From NCBI GenBank assembly GCA_020310875.1, contig CM035444.1, forward strand, positions 22,547,772-22,611,771: DNA of 64,000 bases. The letters are read 5' to 3'. Shown here one piece after another: positions 46,898 through 56,595 of this stretch (position 1 is its first letter; each line of letters starts with the position of its first letter). Below the pieces are notes generated by a model, which did not search any database, was not told where the DNA came from, and saw nothing but the letters and a program-made list of their open reading frames with translations. The position numbers and the translations under genes are program-made. The stretch comes from Ceratopteris richardii (Eukaryota > Streptophyta > Polypodiopsida > Polypodiales > Pteridaceae).

Positions 46898-47129
46898 CTA
46901 TAATTTCTGCGTAGCCCGAACTGAACCATCTTTTGGAAAGGAAGAACGCTGCATTTTGCCCAAAATACAGCCTTCACAAACATGTTTTCCAGGTGCCTCA
47001 AGTTTGGGCAAAGAGGATACCATTTCAGATTTCTGCAGGTGTAACAAACTAGCAAAATTCAGATGACCAAAGCGTGCATGCCAAAGCTTTGCATCTGACA
47101 TAGCCTGAGAATCATGAACTGCACATGCC
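46898..47129 (-). pseudogene. copia 1 pre-integrase zinc region
   Basis: SACAVHDSQAMSDAKLWHAR, FGHLNFASLLHLQKSEMV and CEGCILGKMQRSSF are the GAG-pre-integrase zinc motif (H..H...C..C) in full. The frame is cut at its start by the nested element at 47135. Confidence 0.85.
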
Positions 47130-47134
47130 GAATC

Positions 47135-47630
47135 TGTTGTTAGGATCTTGCTCACGTGCATACAGAGATTACGGGCACAGAAAACACACAAAGAATAGAC
47201 GCAACAAGAGACGAGACAGAACGCAATATTGGGTGCAATCTCCCCCCATGCACTCTGTTTCGACAGTCCACAGAGTGCATGTATTTATAGGACTTTTGAT
47301 TACGTCGAAAAGAGTGGTTACAAGAGGGCGGCTTCGAAAAGCAGGCGTGAAACTAAAAGTTGATAACTTTTACAGAAAGCCATTGCTTTCAATAACAGAA
47401 ACTGTGGTCTACAACGACCCTTATTCTAACCATTACTTTTCTAACAATAGAACCTTCTAGGCAAGTTTATTTACAAAATAAATAATAATTATTCGGATTA
47501 TTGATGTCCGCCCTTTCATGCCTTGCACGCTCCTCACGAACCTTTGGCTGCTATATCAGAAACATCAAAAACATATTAATACATTAATAATATAACACTT
47601 TAGCAATGTATTGTTCAATAATATACAACA
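47135..47630 (-). mobile_element. 3' LTR of the gag-only element
   Basis: Plus-strand ends TGTTGTTAGGATCTTGC and CAATAATATACAACA. A TATA box on the minus strand (CTATAAATAC, 47281-47290) is conserved in both LTRs. Confidence 0.95.
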
Positions 47631-47645
47631 TGCCTCCCAGTTGAC
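47631..47645 (-). other. Purine tract beside the 3' LTR
   Basis: The minus strand reads CAACTGGGAGGCA directly before the LTR. A second copy of this region (CAACTGAGGGGCATG) lies at about 47954-47968. Confidence 0.65.
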
Positions 47646-47694
47646 AAGCAACTGACCTCAGTTGATAAAATCATTCAACACTCTAACAATTATA

Positions 47695-47945
47695 ATGCCG
47701 TGTTCAACATAGTCCATATTACTGTTACAATCCAACAATGCATTGGCCAACATATTTCATGTTACAATCCAACAATGCATTGGCTATTCCATATTTCAAT
47801 CCAACAATCCAACAATGCATTGGCTAACATATTCCATGTTACAATCCAACAATGCATTGGCTATTTCATATTTCAATCCAACAATGCATTGGCTAACATA
47901 TTCCATGTTACAATCCAACAATGCATTGTTCAACATATTCCATAA
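47695..47945. repeat. Tandem repeat in the 3' untranslated region of the gag-only element
   Basis: Seven copies of AATCCAACAATGCATTG-like units are arranged in a higher-order period of about 67 bp (CAATGCATTGGCTAACATATT alternating with GGCTATTTCATATTTC, shown here in parts). The array lies between two copies of the purine-tract region. Confidence 0.85.
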
Positions 47946-47969
47946 GGTATAACATGCCCCTCAGTTGAA

Positions 47970-48849
47970 CAAGCAACTGACCTCAGGTGATAAAATAATA
48001 AACATGGATGGCCAGTCACATGTTTCATCACTGAATAAAGAAAATAGGCATGTGCCATGTAAAAATACATGCATGGAAATGTTCATGGAGCTGGTACATT
48101 AATGTGTTGGGGTATGATATACAGGATTAAAAAAATGTAATCCAAAAGTGATGACAAAAATGAATATCGGGATATGATAAAATAATAATTATTTTTCGAA
48201 TCATGAATTTATACTTGAATGCATGTGCATATGAATTTTGTAAAAATTTCGGCAGCATAACGGCGTGATTTTGAGAACCGGAAAATTTTCGACAAACAAT
48301 TTCCATGATACATAAAGAGACCAAAAGGGGATTACACACCCTGACATATGTATTTTTTTCTCCTCGCTAACCTGCAATAAAATACATACCTGTCCCTGCA
48401 ATAAGAATTCATGTACCATACAAGACAAACCATGTTTAAACGATGTGTATATTCCATGTACGATGCAAAACATGCATGTCCAAAATGTAAGTGGATGCAA
48501 AAAGAAGACAACTATGCATATAAATTGACAAGAAATGTATCTGGATGGTTACAAAGTAATTTGCCGATGAGTGCAGGTGCTGAAGATGATCCACCCCTTT
48601 ATCATAATAGCATGACAATATGCCTTCAGGAATCGAGGCTACGAAAAGATGATTAAAAAAAAAATTTGTTTGATGATGAATGGGTAAGTCCAAATTCTTT
48701 TGATCTTGGAAGAGAAGCTCAAAAGATATGTTATAGCCACTCTATAAAGAGATCGGAGATATCTTTCCAGAGCAGTAAAACAAAATCTCAAAAATTAAAG
48801 GTAATATGCTCCTATAGACTAAATTCAATATGTAAATACATCACAATTA
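47970..48849. other. Interior of the gag-only element without recognised genes
   Basis: About 880 bp downstream of gag (on the minus strand) with no protease, RT or integrase motif in any frame. Short open frames on both strands look random. Confidence 0.6.
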
Positions 48850-49212
48850 TCAAACATGTAAGGTAAACTGTAAAGGTAAGAATGAATCTTTAAACTCTTC
48901 TTGAAAAGCCTTCCAGGTGCGTGGACAATCTGCACGACGAGAAAGATCATTCCACCATAATTGCGCTCGTCCCACCAAATAATTGGTGGCAAACTCAATT
49001 TTCTTATTTTCTGAATATAACCCATCGGAAAAGAAATCGTTGAATAGGGATAGCCATGATAAGACAAAGCGGCCATCTTTTCGTCCGTCGAATTGAAGCA
49101 TAGCATAACATCCGTGTATGGCTTGTTGAAGTGCTTGAAGTTCTTGGTTCATAATCTCTAACTCTTGTTCGAATGAATCTCCAGGTAAAGGTGAATTATT
49201 GTAATCCTTCAT
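48850..49212 (-). CDS. Gag-like protein of the nested element
   Basis: 120 codons, intact, starting MKDYNNSPLPGDSFEQELEI. A coiled-coil-like start (ELEIMNQELQALQQAI) leads into the retrotransposon capsid pattern: FDGRKDGRFVLSWLSLFNDF, IEFATNYLVGRAQLWWNDLS and WKAFQEEFKDSFLP. The W..A..WW...W..F...F signature is that of gypsy capsids. It lacks the C-terminal capsid half and a zinc knuckle, so it is shorter than a normal gag. It may package the element's RNA. Whether it is expressed is unknown. Confidence 0.75.
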   Translation of the reverse strand: MKDYNNSPLPGDSFEQELEIMNQELQALQQAIHGCYAMLQFDGRKDGRFVLSWLSLFNDFFSDGLYSENKKIEFATNYLVGRAQLWWNDLSRRADCPRTWKAFQEEFKDSFLPLQFTLHV

Positions 49213-49459
49213 GGTGCTCTTGGACCCTTGCTCTCAACCTTGGTGTATTGAACACTCAATCAAGTGCCACCCAAAGATTTTGAAGGAATTCACACTTCCA
49301 AGCTGGCTCATTGGAAAGTTCGTTCCGAGAGCTTTCCAAGGGTATATTACATGCCTCAATCCGACCTACGGATTGAGAGATACACTTGGTTCTTTGTTGG
49401 GGCCAACCTTGAAATCACCGCGAGCGCCTTGCACAAGTACCAAAGAAAGAGAACTTGAA

Positions 49460-49545
49460 TAACAACTCCAAGAGATGGTGGAGTGGTCAAAGTACTTCCC
49501 TTGAAAGTAGGAGGTTGTGGGTTCAAATCCTCCTACCTTAGGGAC
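49460..49545 (+). other. tRNA-Ser-like sequence in the leader of the gag-only element
   Basis: AGAGATGGTGGAGTGGTCAA resembles a Ser-tRNA acceptor and D arm. CTTGAAA (about 49501) is the anticodon loop of Ser-UGA tRNAs. GTGGGTTCAAATCCTCC (49514-49530) is a B-box/T arm. Pairing is imperfect, so it is not a functional tRNA. It lies on the strand opposite to the element, between its PBS and gag. Confidence 0.5.
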
Positions 49546-49699
49546 TCTAAACCTCTCTATTACCACTCAAAAATTAAAATTATCTCGCGCGTAGCCAACG
49601 GCTGCCAATGGTCGCCAAGGGAGCCTTGGGTGCCAATGTTGCCAATGTATTGCCTAAGTTCTTTGCCTTAGTCGACGCCTTGGTCGACGCCTTAGGAGA

Positions 49700-49830
49700 A
49701 GACGTAGGTGAAGCCGAAATAGAAACTGAAACCGAAATCGAAGACGGAGACGGAGATGGAATCGGAACCGAAGACAGAGACGGAGATGGAATCGGAATCG
49801 TGAACAGAGAACAAATAATAGAACCCTCTG
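49700..49830. repeat. Hexamer-based minisatellite (GGARAY)
   Basis: Units such as GAAGACGGAGACGGAGATGG are repeated about every 30 bp, within the leader of the gag-only element. Confidence 0.75.
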
Positions 49831-49846
49831 TATTGACGCGTGCAGA

Positions 49847-49858
49847 GCTCTGATACCA
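49847..49858 (-). other. Primer-binding site of the gag-only element
   Basis: The minus strand reads TGGTATCAGAGC, an exact initiator tRNA-Met complement, one base from the LTR end. It continues TCTGCACG. Confidence 0.95.
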
Positions 49859-49859
49859 C

Positions 49860-50355
49860 TGTTGTTAGGATCTTGCTCACGCGCATACAAAGATTACGGG
49901 CACAGAAAACACACAAAGAATAGACGCAACAAGAGACGAGACAGAACGCAATATTGGGTGCAATCTCCCCCCATGCACTCTGTTTCGACAGTCCATAGAG
50001 TGCATGTATTTATAGGACTTTTGATTACGTCGAAAAGAGCGGTTACAAGAGGGCGGCTTTGAAAAGCAGGCGTGAAACTAAAAGTTGATAACTTTTACAG
50101 AATGCCATTGCTTTCAATAACAGAAACTGTGGTCTACAACGACCCTTATTCTAACCATTACTTTTCTAACAATAGAACCTTCTACGCAAGTTTATTTACA
50201 AAATAAATAATAATTATTCGGATTATTGATGTCCGCCCTTTCATGCCTTGCACGCTCCTCACGAACCTTCGGCTGCTATATCAGAAACATCAAAAACATA
50301 TTAATACATTAATAATATAACACTTTAGCAATGTATTGTTCAATAATATACAACA
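49860..50355 (-). mobile_element. 5' LTR of the gag-only element
   Basis: Same termini as the left copy. The minus-strand TATA box CTATAAATAC is at 50006-50015. Eight substitutions separate it from the 3' LTR by eye. Confidence 0.95.
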
Positions 50356-50360
50356 GAATC

Positions 50361-51806
50361 ATTCACAGATCTTTCATAGTCTATGAGCTTATACAGCCCA
50401 CGACATAAAATGCCAGAAGCAATAATCACATCGCCATTTGAGAGATCATGGACTGTACACCTATCATCAATGAATTTCACAACCAAGCCAATCTTGGCTA
50501 ATGCAGAAACTGATAACAGGTTCTTTTTGATGCCTGGCACAAATAAAGCATCTAACAAAGTGAAAGAACTACCATCAGCAGTAGTCAGAATGATCTTACC
50601 AACTCCCATAACAGGATAAGAGGAGTTATTGGCGCATGTGACAGTATTCCCTGTAGGGGCAGGCTCGAGTGAAGAGAAGAAACTGCGCTGCGAGGTAATA
50701 TGTTTGGTCGCCCCACTGTCAAAGTACCAAACATCTGAGTCTACTGCAGACATGCACTGATCATGAGAAGATGGGTCAAAACTGCAGACAGTAGTAAACG
50801 CCCATTCTTCTTCCTGCACAAGATTTGCAGACTCTGTTTTTGGTGTAGAGGCCTCTGCAACAACCATTCCAACCTCTTTCTTCTTTGCCTCTTTAGCAGC
50901 CAGTTTTGGACAGTTCTTTATAATATGATCATTTCCTTTACAGTACTTGCAGAACAATTTCTGCTTTTCTGATTTCTTCTCATCTTTATCCTGGTTCTTC
51001 GATTGTGCAGCATTTGCAGATTTCTGCTTACTAGTAGAAGAGCTCCATTTTCCTTTGCCCTTCTGACTAGCAAGGAAAGCTTGATCTGCAACATGCATAA
51101 TGGACCTGTTCTGCCTAGACTGATCTTCTTGCAACAGAACAGAGACTAATTCCTCAAATGACAAGGCATTCGGATTGCCTTTCATCATCAACCGAAGAGT
51201 AGAGGCAAAACTCTGATATGAATCAGGAAGACCATTCAGAACGGTCTACACAAGTGAGCTATCTAGTATAACCTCATCAGTAGAAATCAATTGTTCCTTT
51301 AGGTCTTTAATCTTTGTAAGAAAACTATCCATAGAATCACCTTCATTCATGTGCTCACTCTCCAACTGTTTTCGGAGGTAAGCAACACGAGCCTCATTCC
51401 TAGCCTGGTACAAAGTGATAAGTGTATCCCAAGCATCCTTTGTTGTTCTGCAAGAGCGAATGTGAGGAATAATGGCACGTTTGACAGACAAAGCTATCAA
51501 TGCATGTGCCTGGGCATCTCTGCCATCCCAACGAATCTGCTCTACAGTAGGTGCAACAGAAACAGCAGCACGAACAAGAATCTGCGAAATATCATCTTCG
51601 ACATCATCTTCATCAGCTTCAACACCTGTATTTGCAGTACCTGTCGTTACAGGTGTAACAGGACGTCTTTCAACACCCTGCACAATGTTCCACAATCCTT
51701 TTGCAACCAGTACATGTCGCATCATATAAGCCCATAATGGGTAGTTGGTACCATCCAACTTATCCTCAACAGCCAACATACGGAATACATCACTGCTTTC
51801 AGCCAT
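50361..51806 (-). pseudogene. copia 1 gag and protease
   Basis: Gag starts MAESSDVFRMLAVEDKLDGT at 51806 and is open to a single TAG at 51243, where copia 2 has Glu in LVETVLNG. It then continues (MMKGNPNALSFEELVSVLLQ) to an intact CCHC knuckle (CKYCKGNDHIIKNC). The protease site WYFDSGATKHIT follows, then GILCRGLYKLIDYERSVNDS, where the nested element cuts the frame. One readthrough or reversal would restore the gag frame; otherwise it is well preserved. Confidence 0.9.
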
Positions 51807-52147
51807 GGTCGGTGACTAAAATACCTTGATGCAGAAAATTGATTGTATCTCAAAAAGTTGAATGGAACTGCCCAGACGAGTTCTGCTAGACCTGTAGCAG
51901 ACTTCGAGACGCTTAAACTGGCAAACAAAAACTGGTATATACCTTTGGCACAAAAGGACAAAATAGCTTGCACAAGCGCTGCGATAGTGCGTTCGGAGGC
52001 CGAAACGAGCTCAAATCGCGATTTCAGCACCACAGAGCGAAGTTGTTTTGATCTCGGAAACACCCTGAGTATGCTCACCAAATTTCGTGCGAATCTGAGA
52101 CTGCAAACGGAGGAGTGTCGACGGTGCCCTAGAAGAAGCGACGACCT

Positions 52148-52159
52148 GCTCTGATACCA
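52148..52159 (-). other. Primer-binding site of copia 1
   Basis: The minus strand reads TGGTATCAGAGC, an exact initiator tRNA-Met complement, two bases from the 5' LTR. Confidence 0.95.
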
Positions 52160-52161
52160 AT

Positions 52162-52392
52162 TGTTGGAGATAGACGTCTGCGGAAGCACCCGAACAACAC
52201 AAGGAAGAAGAAGAAGCTTGGAGCACAAACACACAATACTGAATGTATTACTAGAGAATGTACAAAGATAAGTAGCCCATTAGGGCAATAGGCGTATATA
52301 CAAGCCAGGGGAAAAAAACCTCCTAAAGAGGGAAAAAAGTGCCCCGAGAGTCCTAGAGTGTTCACACACATCACTACCTAAATATATCAACA
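52162..52392 (-). mobile_element. 5' LTR of copia 1
   Basis: Colinear with 44965-45195. It is followed by the second AATAA of the target duplication (52393-52397). Confidence 0.95.
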
Positions 52393-53010
52393 AATAATTA
52401 TGAGATGATATTAGGACGACCCTTTATGAGACAAATGCGGGTAATACAAGATTGGGGAAGAGATTCATTGTACCTACAACATCAAGCAAATACCACTAAA
52501 ATAAACTTGCACACCTTTTCCTATAGAGATGTCCCTCCACTACAATGGAATCCCATACACAAAAAGGAAGATGAACTATCCATTCACAGTGCTGGATCAA
52601 GTGATCAATCATGGATGCACGAGGACGCTCAGTTATGGATGTGCAAAGAAGCCAAGAAAGAGGACAGTAAAGGACAAATGTGGCCTATCGGACATCCTAA
52701 CTACAGACCTGTGGAGGACCCAAGGTACATACCTCAAATCTTTCCAGATGAGACCTTTGAACCGCATGGATGGATGGAAATCCTAGCAAACTTAGACATG
52801 TGCGTAAATGAGGAAGTCTTGACAATAAACGAGTGCATAGACGAGGAAGGCTATGATGTAAAACTTTATATGGTTGTCCTTCAAGAAGTGGAAGAAGGGG
52901 AAATCTTGGAAAAAGAGTGGAAGGAGGAATATGAGAGTATCGAAATGGAACCCGAATTTGATTCAGAAGAGAGCTATCTAGACACCATTCGGAACCGACA
53001 AAGATCTTAG
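52393..53010 (+). pseudogene. gypsy protease C-terminus and protease-RT linker
   Basis: EMILGRPFMRQMRVIQDWGR completes the protease interrupted at 44964. A charged linker follows (RPVEDPRYIPQIFPDETFEP; EVEEGEILEKEWKEEYESIE) to a stop at 53008. The RT frame opens at 53052. Whether a frameshift or the stop originally separated gag-pro from pol cannot be told. Confidence 0.8.
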
Positions 53011-53051
53011 CGATAGAAGCCGCTCCCAGAGCACAAAAACAAGAAACCAAC

Positions 53052-54866
53052 ATGAGTAAGACAGAACCGGACCCAGATCTTTTTGAAGTTCCTGAACATT
53101 TCAAAAGATATGAAGTAGAAGAGAGAAAGGTAGCCATTCAAATGCCTAAACGAGAGGCTAGAGACGGAGAAGCGTATGACAACAAAGAACAAACAAAACA
53201 AAATATAGTAACAGTGGAAGACGGAGAAGAACGATGCACATACATAGGCAAAGATGTATCAGTAGAGGAGGAAGAGGAACTCATACAACTGATCCAAGAA
53301 TATCGAGACGTGTTTGCATGGACATATAAGGATCTCAAGGGCGTGGAACCTTCGATTTGTTCTCATAGGATACCAATGATGGCAGATGCAAAACCATCAA
53401 AACAACACCCATATACATATAATGAGGTCTACGCTGCTAAAATTAAGGAAGAAATAGACAAACTAATAGCAGCAGGATTCATATACGAGATAGAACACAC
53501 CGAGTGGGTATCACCATTAGTAGTTGTGCCTAAGAAAAATGGAAAATTGAGGGTGTGCATTAACTTGAAAAAAGTCAATGCAGCCACCATACGTGATAGC
53601 TACCCATTACCCATCACGGACCATCTATTGGAAAGAGTAGCAGGAAAGGAAGTCTATAGCTTCTTAGATGGATTCTCCGGATACAACCAAGTAGCTATTG
53701 CTACTGAGGATCAACATAAGACCGCGTTCGCGATCGAATGGGGAGTCTATGCTTTCAGGGTGATGCCTTTTGGACTCACTAATGCACCTGCTACTTTCCA
53801 ACGATTGATGTGTCATGTTTTCAAGGAATTCGTGAAAAACAGCATGGAAGTGTATGTAGATGACCTATGTACATACTCGAATCAAAGACGAGATCATATT
53901 CCCGAGTTGAGAAAAATATTTAATAAATGCCGCCAGTATCGAGTTTGCCTAAACCCAGAAAAATGTGTCTTCATGGTGAGACAAGGAAAGATCCTAGGAC
54001 ACATAGTCTCCAGAAATGGAATATCCACGGATGAGGACAAGATTAAGGTCATCTTAGAGCTACCAAGACCTAAGAATGCGAAGGAAGTACAAGCATTTAT
54101 GGTACATTGTGGATATTATCATCGATTTATCCACATGTATGCCATAATTGCCAAACCCTTGTATGGCCTCTTAACTCAATTCACTCGGACAGAAGAGTGC
54201 GAGAAAGCATTCAATGAGTTAAAAAAGAGACTTAGCAAAGACCCAATTCTGAAAACGCCAAATTGGAACAAGCCTTTTCATATTCATGTTGATGCCTCTA
54301 ATTATGCAATAGGATGTATCTTAGCCCAACCAACTGATGAAGGAAAGCTAGACCATCCAATTGCCTATGCGAATAGACAACTAAATCAAGCTGAAAGGAA
54401 TTATACCACTACCAAACGAGAAGGATTAGGAATGGTCTACGCAATGAAGAAATTTAGACACTATCTTTTAGCCAACAAATTGAAGTTCTTCATAGACCAT
54501 CAGGCTTTACTGTACTTAGTCAATAAACCTTGTAACACGGGAAGATTAGTAAGATGGTTCTTACTATTAATGGAGTTTGACTTTGAAGTGGTAGTAAAAA
54601 AAGGAAATACGCATGTAAGAGCAGACCACCTTTCTAGGTTAACACACGGAGAACCACCAAGCGGAGTACCTGATGATCTGCCAGACACGTATTTGTTCAA
54701 TCTGGAAGTTTGTCCAAAGTGGGCAGAGAAATTAATTCCTATACTCACCCATGGCCCACAACACTCAATCAATAAGGTTAGCAAAAAGGAAATTCTCCAA
54801 TCTAGAAATTTGCACATTATTGCTGGAAGCGTGTACTATATAAGGAACCCGATGGAGTTTTGCTAA
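53052..54866 (+). CDS. gypsy reverse transcriptase-RNase H
   Basis: An intact 604-codon frame. RT: FAWTYKDLKGVEPSICSHRI entry, WVSPLVVVPKKNGKLRVCIN, YSFLDGFSGYNQV (first catalytic Asp), [16 protein letters not shown] and catalytic VYVDDLCTYS (about residue 270), then GKILGHIVSRNGI. RNase H: FHIHVDASNYAIG (Asp), TTKREGLGMVYAM (Glu), KLKFFIDHQALLYLV (Asp) and VRADHLSRL (Asp), so all four acidic residues are kept. The end (VYYIRN) runs by a one-base shift into integrase. The entry segment is typical of non-chromovirus gypsy elements. Transcripts would start from the 5' LTR. Confidence 0.93.
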   Translation: MSKTEPDPDLFEVPEHFKRYEVEERKVAIQMPKREARDGEAYDNKEQTKQNIVTVEDGEERCTYIGKDVSVEEEEELIQLIQEYRDVFAWTYKDLKGVEPSICSHRIPMMADAKPSKQHPYTYNEVYAAKIKEEIDKLIAAGFIYEIEHTEWVSPLVVVPKKNGKLRVCINLKKVNAATIRDSYPLPITDHLLERVAGKEVYSFLDGFSGYNQVAIATEDQHKTAFAIEWGVYAFRVMPFGLTNAPATFQRLMCHVFKEFVKNSMEVYVDDLCTYSNQRRDHIPELRKIFNKCRQYRVCLNPEKCVFMVRQGKILGHIVSRNGISTDEDKIKVILELPRPKNAKEVQAFMVHCGYYHRFIHMYAIIAKPLYGLLTQFTRTEECEKAFNELKKRLSKDPILKTPNWNKPFHIHVDASNYAIGCILAQPTDEGKLDHPIAYANRQLNQAERNYTTTKREGLGMVYAMKKFRHYLLANKLKFFIDHQALLYLVNKPCNTGRLVRWFLLLMEFDFEVVVKKGNTHVRADHLSRLTHGEPPSGVPDDLPDTYLFNLEVCPKWAEKLIPILTHGPQHSINKVSKKEILQSRNLHIIAGSVYYIRNPMEFC

Positions 54867-56451
54867 GATGTGTCGAGGAGGATGAACAAAAGAAGCTAAT
54901 TGAACAAGCACATGTGAACAAATGGAGAACACATCAAGGGATTCATGGAACCATCCGAGAATCAAAAAGATTAGGAGTGTACTGGCCTGACATACCCAAG
55001 GATGTCCATGATTATGTAAGTAATTGTGCAGAATGCCAGGAGACAATCCCAGAGGATCATATGTCCATACCTTTCTCAACCATAGCACCCAATTGGAGCA
55101 AAACATTAGTGAAATTCCTAAAGACAAGAGAACATGAGGAAGGAGTTAGCTTGGCTAGAAAACGATCCCTAGAGGAGATGAACAAAGACTATGTTCTCAT
55201 AGGAAGAAACTTGTTTAGAAGAGGAAAAGACAACCAATTACGATTATGTGTTCATGAGGGAGAATATTTGCCCATATTAGAGATGGCACATGCCGGTGCA
55301 GTAGGAGGTCATTTTTCAGCCGATAGAACAACAAAAATGATTCTCTTCGCAGGCTTATGGTGGCCAACTTTACATATGGACGCTGAAACATATGTGCGAA
55401 GTTGTGAAACATGCCAACGGGCTAAATACCCAATTCGGAGAGATGACATGCAATTAAGACCTATGGTGTGTGCGAGAGCATTCTCCAAATGGGGTATTGA
55501 CTTCATAGGGCCCATCAACCCACCAGCCAAAGGATCACATGCTGAGTACATCATAGTAGCCACAGATTACTTGACCAAATGGGTAGAAGCAAAAGCTACG
55601 AGAAAGAACGATGCTCAAACCACTGCTAAGTTCCTTTTTGAGCATATATTCACCCGTTTCGGATTACCAATTGAGATTGTGAGTGATCGAGGAACGCATT
55701 TCCTTAACGAAGTAATAGAATCCCTAATGAATGAATTTTAGTGATCCACAAAAAATCAGCCCCATACCATCCCCAAGCCAATGGTCAAGCGGAAAGTTCC
55801 AACAAGGTATTATGTATAGTATTGACAAAGATTGTCAATAATGGGAGGTCTGATTGGGATAAACAATTGCATCATGCAATTTGGGCCTTTCGAGTAGCAT
55901 ACAAGACTGCCATTGGAACTACCCCATTCAATTTAGTGTACGGACAGAGTGCAATTTTGCCAATTGATTTTTTAATCCCAACATTGAGAGTAGCCCAACA
56001 ATATGAATGGATCGGACATGAGTTATCCCAACAACTAGAACAAATCGAGAAGTTACATGAAACTAGGTTACAAGCAGTGGCAGGAATCTATGCAGCCAAG
56101 AGAGGACAAAAGGCATATTATGATGCACATATAAAAGAAAAAGGACTTAAAGAAGGAGACTTAGTCTTCGTGTACACCTTAAAGCAACATGCCAAGAAGT
56201 TACAAAAATGCGGATATGGACCTTTGATCATCAATAGGATCTCTACTAGTGGATCAATTAATTTAGCCACTCTAGATGGAGACATTCTTCATAACTACAT
56301 AAGTGGATGCAGAGTTAAAAGGTTCATGGAGCCATTGACGGATCAAATGCTAGCACGCCTAGTAGGTGCTCAAAATAGGAAGAAAGAAGAAGAACGGATT
56401 AGAGAGGAGGCACGACAAGAAGCCCTAGAATGCATCAAGAAGAGGAAATAG
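54860..56451 (+). pseudogene. gypsy integrase with two zinc modules
   Basis: The frame starts DGVLLRCVEEDEQKKLIEQA and is broken by one stop with frame change at 55739-55741. Two H2C2 modules occur in tandem: HVNKWRTHQGIH...CAECQ (54909-55050) and HAGAVGGHFSADR...CETCQ (55286-55420). The core follows: WGIDFIGPI (Asp), IVSDRGTHF (Asp) and HPQANGQAESSNKVL (Glu), so the catalytic triad is kept. The C-terminus has GDLVFVYTLKQHAKKLQKCG. It ends RKKEEERIREEARQEALECI without a chromodomain. Gypsy integrases normally have one zinc module. Confidence 0.88.
54909..55050 (+). other. First integrase zinc module (extra copy)
   Basis: The H...H...CAEC pattern is preceded by VLLRCVEEDEQKKLIEQAH, the same lead-in that precedes the second module (LRLCVHEGEYLPILEMAH). 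The unit of lead-in plus module is therefore duplicated, with strong divergence between copies. Confidence 0.75.
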
Positions 56452-56595
56452 TGGATTAGGCAAAGAGATGAATGATATCTCCAAGGAGGGGAACCTATCC
56501 CTATGGCTAACTATCAAGCCCATACATCTGATGCAATTAGAGCTTACAGGTCACAACCTTACCTAAACCTAGGGATTGGAACGACAGAGTAAAAA

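Larger units (their letters stand above)
47130..50360 (-). mobile_element. Gag-only LTR retrotransposon (TR-GAG type) nested in copia 1
   Basis: The element proper is 47135-50355, flanked by GAATC on both sides (47130-47134 and 50356-50360). It has two 496-bp LTRs, a minus-strand PBS (49847-49858), a minus-strand gag-like gene and a purine tract, but no protease, RT or integrase in its 2.2-kb interior. The uninterrupted sequence in copia 2 (GCCGAATCCTTTATAG) confirms the empty site. LTRs differ at 8 of 496 positions by eye (about 1.6%). It must have been mobilised by enzymes from a gypsy element elsewhere. Confidence 0.93.
44965..52392 (-). mobile_element. Minus-strand Ty1/copia element nested in the gypsy protease (copia 1)
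   Basis: Identical 231-bp LTR frames at both ends, a perfect AATAA duplication, a PBS at 52148-52159 and minus-strand gag, protease, integrase and part of RNase H. The RT core is deleted, and a second element (47135-50355) is inserted between protease and integrase. Without that insert it is about 4.2 kb. LTRs differ at 6 of 231 positions by eye (about 2.6%). Confidence 0.95.
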
